A stretch of 64,000 bases of DNA, taken from NCBI GenBank assembly GCA_021229015.1, contig CM037782.1:63426108-63490107 (forward strand), read 5' to 3'. Of this stretch, positions 56,283 to 64,000 are shown piece by piece; the stretch's first letter is position 1, and each line of letters opens with the position of its first letter. The translations under genes were made by a program, and so were the position numbers. Under the pieces are notes generated by a model. It ran no database searches. It worked only from the letters and a program-made list of their open reading frames with translations, and was not told the origin of the DNA. Source of the DNA: Solen grandis (Eukaryota; Mollusca; Bivalvia; Adapedonta; Solenidae).

Positions 56283-56985
56283 ATGAAGCAACCAACGGCC
56301 CCAAATTTATACCCTGATTTAAATAGTAAAATACTAGATTCACAGCCAGACTATGGAACAGCTGCAGAGCAGTCGGAAAGTAGAACTTCATGAACCAAGT
56401 CAAAATTATAGATTACAAAAAATCTCAGAGATTGAGAAAACATTAATTAATGAGAGAGATACTCGTAAAGCATTATATAAAAAAATAAAAGAGGAATAAA
56501 TATAACAGATGGAGTAGACACAGCTTTTATGTCTGCTAGTATAATTATAGGAACTATTGGTTTAATTGTTCCTATTCTATTTCCATTAGAAATTGTAGCT
56601 CTTGTATGTGGAGGAGTTGGAGCCTCTGTAAAAATTGTTAGACGTAAATTTATGAATAAAATTAAAAACATGATAATATTAAAACTATGCTAACAGTAAA
56701 TTAAATAGTATAAAAAAATTTAATCTCTAAAGCTTTAACAGATGGAGAGATATCTGAACAAGAATTTAAACTTATAATAGATGAATTAGAAAAATATAAT
56801 GAGCTTAAACAATTAACAAAAAACTCTGCGGTTCCAAAAAACTATTCAAAAGAAGAAAGGCAAAAAATTAATAGAACAGGGGAGAAAAGAGCAATGGAGA
56901 TAATATCCAAAAATATAAAAACTGTATAATATTGAATTTTTATAATACGTTAGAAAACCCTCCTCCTCCATATTCAGAGTGGTAA
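56283..56985 (+). CDS. Polinton membrane protein with three late-domain motifs, frameshifted
   Basis: Residues 4-7 are PTAP and residues 9-13 are LYPDL. An acidic region follows, then two closely spaced hydrophobic helices (about 56535-56630, IIIGTIGLIVPILFPL), a charged C-terminal region and, just before the stop at 56983-56985, PPPPYSEW. PTAP binds TSG101, LYPxL binds ALIX and PPPY binds NEDD4-type ligases in enveloped viruses. Frameshifts lie near 56380, 56490, 56680, 56715 and 56930. Its role in Polintons is not established; membrane anchoring plus the motifs suggests ESCRT recruitment. Confidence 0.6.
56341..56378. repeat. GC-rich palindromic module 18, in frame
   Basis: CACAGCCAGACTATGGAACA then GCTGCAGAGCAGTCGG. 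Directly follows the late-domain-bearing N-terminus. Confidence 0.7.
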
Positions 56986-57028
56986 AAAATGGTTCAGGAA
57001 AAAACATAATTTTCTTTATTTTTTTCAT

Positions 57029-57204
57029 TGTTGTTTTTTTTAAATTTTACATTAGTGTGATTTTTTAAATTTTTTATTATAAATATAGAGTAGTAGTATA
57101 GGTATGGAAGTTTCTAGGGCACTGGGTCTAACACACTCCGAGTTGAGAAAACGAGGGAGTGTGTTAGACCCAGTGGCCTAGACACGTTCAATACCTATAC
57201 TACT
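57029..57204 (-). repeat. Polinton terminal inverted repeat, right
   Basis: Reverse complement of 41774-41949 with only a few single-base differences (for example one G fewer in the hairpin loop arm). The element ends ...CCTATACTACT at 57204. Confidence 0.93.
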
Positions 57205-57210
57205 AAGGAC
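57205..57210. repeat. Polinton target-site duplication, right
   Basis: AAGGAC, identical to 41768-41773, followed by the rest of the interrupted satellite unit (GTCGAATTTCAAATCC). Confidence 0.95.
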
Positions 57211-58390
57211 GTCGAATTTCAAATCCATATAAAATCGATTCTAGATGAGATAGAAAGTTTATATTTGGCGAGATTATATGTCTCTGTGTTTCCTTTGCAT
57301 TTTGTAAAGATGAACGTCATATGACGTCATATGACGTCATCAAGTTGTATAGAATTTCCGATTTCTTGATGTCAATTTACTCATGTTGCAAAGGCTCATA
57401 GGCAATGAAAATTTAAATGTCCTATGTAGGTAATCATGACCATTTAGATTCAATGTTTAAAATTTTTTATATGACGTCACATGACGTCAGAACTAAAAAT
57501 AGCTACCAAAGTTTGTACGCGCTGTACAGCCGTCATTTATGGACGGATTGGCATGGAATTTTCACAGAAGTTATATATTACGACCTCATTGTGCAGGATT
57601 ATATAGGTTTGCCAAGATTCAAAAGAACTAAGGTTCTATGGCGAATCCAAGATTCGAACCAAGGACGTCAAATTTCAAATCCATATAAAAACGTTTCTAG
57701 ATGAGATAGAAAGTTGATATTTGGCGAGATTATACGTCTCTGTGTTTCCTTTGCATTATATAAAGATGAACGTCATATGACGTCATATGACGTCATCAAG
57801 TTGTATAGAATTTCCGATTTCTTGATATCAATTTTCCTCATGTTGCAAGGGTTCATAAACAATGGAAATTGAAAGCCCTTTGTAGGTGATCATGTTCATT
57901 TGATCCAATGTTTAAAATTTTCATATGACGTCACATGACGTCAGAACTAAAAATAGCTACCAAAGTTTGTACGCGCTGTACAGCCGTCATTTATGGACGG
58001 ATTGGCTGGAATTTTCACAGAAGTTATTATATTACGATCTCATTGTGCAGGATTATATTAGGTTTGCCAAGATTCGAAAAAGCAAAGGTTCTATGGCGAA
58101 TCCAGATTCGAACCAAGGACGCCAAATTTCAAATAAGTATAAAATCGTTTCTAGATGAGATAGAAGTTGATATTTGGCGAGATTATATATCTCTGTGTTC
58201 CTTGCATTTTGTAAAGATGAACGTCATATGACGTCATCAAGTTGTATAGAATTTCCGATTTCTTGATGTCAATTTTCCTCATGTTGCAAATCTTCATAGA
58301 CAATGCAAATTAAATGTCCTATGTACAAAATCAGGAACATTAGTTTCAATGTTTAAAATTTTCATATGATGTCCATAAACGTCAGAACTA
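57211..58390 (+). mobile_element. Helentron/HINE-like element, right of the Polinton
   Basis: Continuation of the type B units interrupted at 41773, about 450 bp each, with triple ACGTCATATG words near 57316 and 57770. Quality begins to fall toward 58390. Confidence 0.65.
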
Positions 58391-61300
58391 AAAAAACCCT
58401 ACCAAAGTGTCCGCTCTGTACAGCCGTCATTTATTGATAAAATGGCATGGAATCTTCACAGAATTATATATTACGACCTATTGTGCAGTTCCCTATAGTT
58501 TCCCCAAGATTCGAAAAAACAAAGGGTTTTCTTTGACGAATCAAGATTCGCCCCCAGGCGTCAAATTTAAATACGTAAAAAAATCGTTCTAGATGAGATA
58601 AAAATTTGATATTTGCGAGCTTTACGTCTCTGTGTTTTCCTTTTTTGCATTTTGTAAAAAGAAACTATGCTTTCATCAAATTGAAGAGAATTTCCGATTC
58701 CTGAATGTCAATTTCCCTCATTGCAAGGTTCATAGAAAAAATGAAAATTAATGTCTATGTAGGTAATCATGAATCAAGTTTTAATGAGTAAAAATTTTCA
58801 TTGACTTTACATAAACATCAAAATTAAAAAAGCTCCCAAAAAGTTCATCCCGCTGCACAGCCGTCTTTTTAATGCCGTTTGGAAAGAATTTCACAGAAGT
58901 TAAATTTACGATTTTCATTGTGCAGGATTATATTTTTTTGCCAAAATTCAAAAAACCCCAAAGGGTTGCCCAGCTTGCAGTGCAGAAAGCCCTATCTTTT
59001 GTTCAAAAAAAGAAGTCAGTTATTATTTTTAAATTAAATCTTTTTTTCCCTTCCTAACTAAAGCTATTTTTCTATGTTGCAATATCCAAAGCGATGAAAT
59101 TTTTAACTTATTAGTCACGTGAAAAAATTTTTTGATTTTAGGTTCATATGCCTATGCGTCATATGACGTACATTTGAAATATGCTAAAAAAGGATTGTAC
59201 GGGCACAGCATTGTTTGTAAACCCGATTTTTCATAAAAATTTTTCACAAAATGTGTATATTAAGTTCTGGTTGTGCACCCCGGCCCTGTTTTTCAAATTC
59301 AAAAAGTCCATAGTTCGAAAGCGAATCCACGTTTCGAACCCAAAGGTTTGTAATTTTTTAATGCCTATAAAAACTGTCCTATTTAAGATAGAAATTGATA
59401 TTTAATCAATTATAGGTCTCTAAATTTTACACATTTTGTTAAAATAATGTCATTGAGTCAGTGACGTCATTATTGTAATGTATTTCTAATATAAACAAAA
59501 ATATTTCCCCATATGTAGAAATTGTCGAAGGGCAATGAAAATTTAAAGACACATGCTTCAAACGCTGAAAATTTTTATTCTAAATTTTTTCATATCTCTA
59601 TGACTCTATGACGCCCCACGTTTAAATAAGCTACAAAAATTGTACCGGTCCAGACCATTATGAGAACCCTTCATCAAATTTCACAGAATGTTATAAATTT
59701 TGTTCTAGTTGTGCATCCCGGTGTCCCTTTTTCAAATTCGAAATTCCCAAAGGGTTTTATAGCGAAACCAAAATTCGAACCAAAAGGGCGTAATTTTTTA
59801 AAAAGCCATAAAATCAGCCCATTGAGATAAAAAATTGATATTTGGGCAGTATGTAGTCTCTCGGAGTCTTAAAAAAAGTTTTGAAAATTTGCATCATATG
59901 ACGTCACGTAACGTCATTTTTGAAAGATATTAATAATTTTTAACCAGATTATTCTATATGTTGAAATGGTCGAAGAGCAAAAAAAATTTTAAGGCATATG
60001 TTTCACACGATATAATTTTCCCATTTTTATTTAAAATTTTTTTTGGCATATGACGTCATATGACGTCACCTTGAAATATCAACAAAAATTTGTCGCTGTC
60101 TAAAAGCCATTACTTAGAACCGTGTCTCAAAATTTTCACAAAAATGGTATATTAAGATCTAGTTTACATCCTGCTAACCGGGTTTTTCAAAAATCTAAAA
60201 GACCATGGTTATTGAGAAAACCCAAAATCGAAACCCAGGTCGTTATTTTCAATGCTTTAAAAACGGTCCCCTATGAGATAGAAAGTTATATTTAAAACAG
60301 TATGTAGTTTTTGGATGACTAAACGATTTTGTGAAAATGAACGTCATGTATAACATGAAAATATTTCTAATATTTACAAAAAATTTCTTTGTTAAAATGG
60401 TCCTTTGGAAAGGGGAAATTATATGACATTTTGCTTCAAACGGGGATATTTTTAATTTACAGTTTTATATGCCTATGACGTCATATGACGTTACACTTGC
60501 CATATGCTAAAAAAATTTTGTACGCGGTCTAAGCCATTTTTTTTATGAAAGATTTTCAAAAAATTTCACAGAAAGTGTATATTAGGTTATATTTTGAGCA
60601 TCCCGGTGTCCGTTCTTCTAAATTCAAAAATGCAAAGTTTTATGGCGGGCCCAAATATCGAATTTTGACTAAAATATTAAATACGTATAAAACGTTTCCG
60701 ATGATTTAAAAATCTAAAAATTGGAAAGTAAATAAGCCCCTCCAAGAGTTTTATTTTTTGAAGAAAAACGTCTTTTGACTTCATAAGGCAAAAATTATTC
60801 TGATATATACGCGAAAATTTTAAATTTAGGGTTGTACTTCCCAGGACCATAAAATTTATGTATAAACTTTAAATGCTTAAAATGCAATTTTAATTCAAAA
60901 TAATTGCGTTATATCACACAGATTTGCGTCAGAAAAAAAGGTTTTTTACGCGTTAAAACCCATATTTTTGGACCAATTTTCAGAAATTCAAAGATTTATA
61001 TGAAACGCTCTAGTTGGTATCCCGGGTCCGGTTTTACAATCGAAAAGACGAAAAGCAATGGTTCTATGGCGATCCATTTCGAAAAAATGACGTCAAATTT
61101 CAAAAACATAAAAAATCGCTTCGAGATGATTAGAAGTTGATTTTTGGGGGACGGGGAAATATTAGTCTTTAGACTTATTTATATTCTGTGATGTTAACTT
61201 TTTATTTGACGTCAAAAAAGTCAAAAAGAATGTTAATATATCTACGCTTTAAATTTTTCTATATGTTGCAAAGTTGCAAGGAGCATGAAAAAAATACTTG

Positions 61301-62316
61301 TTTAAAATTAAGATACTTAATATTCATTTCATTGATTTTCTTATGTTTTATGATGTATTTTGACACAAACTTGACGTTGTCTACACCCCTCTTGAACGCG
61401 TCTACCCATTATTACAGTTTGAATTCGAATTTTTAAGCTTTTTTAAATAAATTTGTTTTGTAACTAATTAAAAAAATACCCCAGTAAATAAATCGAATAA
61501 CCCAAATGATTTTCATTTATTTTGCCATTTCCTCATTAAACGGTTTATTTTTCAAAGTTAAATTAAGTATGGCCATCAAAAGAAAAGTTAAAGGCTGCAT
61601 TTTCTTTATCCTCTTTAAATTTTTTTTTCTTAAGTATTTTAAAAAATGTAGCAAAAGTCTATATTGTATCAACGAATGAAATCTGTTATTATTTTTTCTT
61701 CTTTTCTTCCTCACGGATTTTCATATGTTGCAATCGTCCTAGAGATGAAATTTCGATGGCAATTATTCAATGCGTAAATTTAAAAAAATTTTATAATTTT
61801 CATATGCCTATGACGTCATATGACGCACACTTTCAATTTGCAAAAAAAGTTTGTACGCGGTCCAGAGCGATAATTAATGAACCGATTTTTATCAAATTTT
61901 TACAGATGGTATATCAAATGTTTGTTGTGCATCTCGTTTTTCCGTTTTTTTAAAATTGAAAAGCACAAGGTTTTATGCGAATGCAAGATTCAAACCAAGG
62001 ACGGCAAATTGAAAATGCTCAAAAATCGTCCCCAAAAGGACAGAAGGTTGATATTTTGTCAGTATAAAGTCCCGTAGATTTAAAATTTTGTGAAAATTGC
62101 GTCATATGACGTCATCAAATTTTTTAATTTTTAAACACATAAATTTTTTTTATTTTTAAAATAGTCCAAGGACAATGAATTTGATGTCTATTCTCCCAAG
62201 AAATTTTTATTTTGTTTCTATGATTTTTATATCCTTACGTCCTTGACCCTCACACTTGAAAAAAAAGCTACAAAAAAGATTGTACGCGGTCAAGAGCCAT
62301 AATAATGAACCGATTT
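58391..62316. repeat. 450-bp repeat array, corrupted copy
   Basis: Same family with many small deletions and homopolymer errors. Damaged element borders are visible near 58983-59020 (GCAGAAAGCCCTATCTTTTG) and 61645-61690. The damage grows toward the N gap, mirroring 26301-29590. Reading frames here carry no information. Confidence 0.7.
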
Positions 62317-62416
62317 NNNNNNNNNNNNNNNNNNNNNNNNNNNNNNNNNNNNNNNNNNNNNNNNNNNNNNNNNNNNNNNNNNNNNNNNNNNNNNNNNNNN
62401 NNNNNNNNNNNNNNNN
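62317..62416. other. Scaffold gap (100 N)
   Basis: Exactly 100 N between corrupted satellite and intact coding sequence. Confidence 0.98.
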
Positions 62417-64000
62417 GACGAACGTTTATGTGAGCGTTACAATCACAATTAGATATAACGTTCTTTGATAGGAACCCTTCCTTCTCCTCCAGCATTGCCC
62501 TACACAATTCGAACTCCCCGAGTTTATACAGTATAGAAGCATACGTCAGTGTGGCGGTCAGCACATCCACATGCTGAACATATTGAAAATGACGCTCAAA
62601 GAGGCGTAATAGATCTCGTCTCATCTGCCCGTCACGTGACTCTAGTGCATATGCCGCTAAACTGGTTGCCAGTCTGTGGTGTAGTCGAGGTATGATCAAT
62701 GACAGAGCCTCTTTTGTCTGAATTTCAGAGTGATCTCTGATTTTCCTGATCTCGGTGAGATATCGCAGCATATTGTAGAGACTTAAAATGCATTCGTCGA
62801 TAGCGTCATTCTTTTGAAGAAGTGTACGGCAAACGAAATGAGAGAATAAGGAAGCACGCCTTATGTTCCATAATAAAATGATAAGTTTTCCTAAACTTAT
62901 ATTATCAACAACCCATTGAGGTATCCGTTGATGAGTAAAACTCTCACCAATAGTGCTACATTTGATGTATAGAATTATCCGGTAACCTTGTCGCAATACA
63001 GTGTCAAGTGCCCGTAAAACAGAATGTCGCTGTCGTCGGAATGATTCTCTGTCAAAGAGATTCGCCTCTGGAAGGAAGAATAGTGGGCAGTAAGAAGCAT
63101 CCACTGCACGATACAAATAGAGAAAACAAAGCATTAGACATTGAATCAAATTGTCTGGTCTCCAGATATCACTAGAGTTGTTCTCTATCACGTGAAACAA
63201 TATAGTTTTACAATGATACGATGTCAAGATCTCCTCTCCCACCATTGGTCCAACGATATCTTTTTTTATCATCTTCATGAGTATGTAACATTTATGTTGA
63301 ACAGAGTTCAGATTGAACATTAGTTCTCGTTCTTGTAACGAGAACGATAATCTCCATTCTATGTCTTTTTCGGGACTCGACTCGTGACCGACACCGACGA
63401 CAAAACAACTCATTTCCGACACACGCGATAGTAGTTGCTGTGGGGGCCAGGCTTTTCGCTGACATCGCTCTATCCATTTCTTGGCAAAATCTGGAACAGT
63501 AACACACCGGAGTGCAGTCACGCTATCCAAGGATATCTCATCGCTGCAGATTCTAGCATCAGCAGGACCATGTCTTTCACACCCAGCTGGTTGGTCCAGG
63601 ATATTCTTCAAACATATCCTCCCATGCCCATCAGTGTCATGGCCATCACCAGGCTCCATATCATATATTGTTTGAGGTCGCCTGTTAAAAACCAATTGTA
63701 GCTTCACATATCCAGGGTAATTCCCCTCTTCATGTACCAATAGGTATGACACACCATCAGGAGCTGTACAGACGTCCCGAAGAACATGCAAGTAATCCAT
63801 ACAATACAGCAGATCAATGTCTGACCCCATGTCTGGCATAGTGGTGCCTTCAGTGACACTGCCGAAGTGATAGAAATGCACTGGTTTATCTACGAACATA
63901 GTATAAGTTATCGTCGCTATGATCTCATTCGTTATCATCTGACTGTGGAGTTTCCTCATCTCCTCCGAGGCCCCTGCATCTTCTAGTACGTGGTACAGGC
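62417..64000 (-). CDS. Mab-21 / cGAS-like nucleotidyltransferase-fold protein, partial at both ends
   Basis: One uninterrupted coding exon of at least 528 residues, open at the right window edge, so the true start lies outside, and cut on the left by the N gap. Near the N-terminus GSVTEGTTMPDMGSDIDLL has the GS...E and D-x-D pattern of the cGAS/Mab-21 nucleotidyltransferase active site. The Mab-21 helical domain is marked by IEWRLSFSLQERELM and QHKCYILMKMIKK. The C-terminal helical region is typical of mollusc family members. Members of this fold include cGAS-like receptors that make cyclic dinucleotides in innate immunity; whether this one is active is not shown. The third acidic residue was not assigned with certainty. 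Confidence 0.88.

Larger units (their letters stand above)
41774..57204. mobile_element. Polinton/Maverick (adintovirus-like) element
   Basis: A 15431-bp self-synthesising DNA transposon of the virus-like Polinton group. It has a 6-bp target duplication, long terminal inverted repeats starting AG, a retroviral-type integrase, protein-primed DNA polymerase, packaging ATPase and capsid genes. The base composition is much richer in A and T than the flanks, apart from scattered GC-rich palindromic modules. Almost every gene has one or more single-base frameshifts, so this copy as written could not make most of its proteins. I see no Ulp1/adenain-type protease. Confidence 0.95.

Noticed and set aside
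62256..62468. Frames running through the second N gap, including the C-terminal tail after the gap of the Mab-21 frame
   Set aside because: Sequence left of the gap is corrupted satellite, so the apparent continuation is accidental.

Overview
The window looks like animal, most likely bivalve mollusc, nuclear DNA. The evidence is intron-split host genes (an M-Ras-type GTPase, a ferroportin-type iron exporter), a single-exon Mab-21/cGAS-like gene of a family that is large in bivalves, many tRNA-derived SINEs and MITEs, and Helentron-like elements with tandem-repeat cores of a kind known from bivalves. The species cannot be named from the sequence alone. Two 100-N scaffold gaps (26201-26300 and 62317-62416) divide it into three contigs.

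Contig 1 (1-26200) is ordinary host DNA. Positions 1-13921 are intron or intergenic sequence with piggyBac-like and hAT-like MITEs and dispersed repeats. The first coding exon of an M-Ras-like gene lies at 13922-14111 (minus). Four consecutive exons of a ferroportin (SLC40A1-like) gene lie on the minus strand at 26108-25905, 22540-22303, 19746-19333 and 18621-18326. Their introns hold SINEs, a GTT microsatellite and two minisatellite arrays.

Contig 2 (26301-62316) is almost wholly mobile DNA. Its backbone is a cluster of Helentron/HINE-like non-autonomous elements built from units of about 450 bp, rich in the palindrome TGACGTCA and bounded by hairpins whose stems co-vary. A complete 15.4 kb Polinton/Maverick (adintovirus-like) element, 41774-57204, is inserted in one unit, with a 6-bp target duplication (AAGGAC) and terminal inverted repeats of about 175 bp that are themselves hairpins. 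It carries an integrase, a protein-primed family B DNA polymerase, a packaging ATPase, a double-jelly-roll major capsid candidate, a penton/minor capsid candidate, several conserved membrane or coiled-coil proteins, tandem late-type proteins and a fibre-like protein. Nearly all its genes carry one or more single-base frameshifts, mostly in homopolymers; the integrase also has lost segments, including the region of a catalytic Asp.

The most unusual features are in the Polinton. An intein with a two-motif LAGLIDADG endonuclease interrupts the polymerase catalytic DTDS motif. At least 18 short GC-rich palindromic modules are scattered through the AT-rich element, about half of them inside reading frames, like the in-frame palindromic elements of Rickettsia. 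One membrane protein carries all three classes of ESCRT late-domain motif (PTAP, LYPDL, PPPY). Both ends of contig 2 (26301 to about 29590 and about 58390 to 62316) are corrupted versions of the same repeat, which points to poor consensus at contig ends and makes the placement of this contig between ferroportin and the Mab-21 gene uncertain.

Contig 3 (62417-64000) is the coding part of the Mab-21/cGAS-like gene, cut by the gap at its 3' side and by the window edge at its 5' side.
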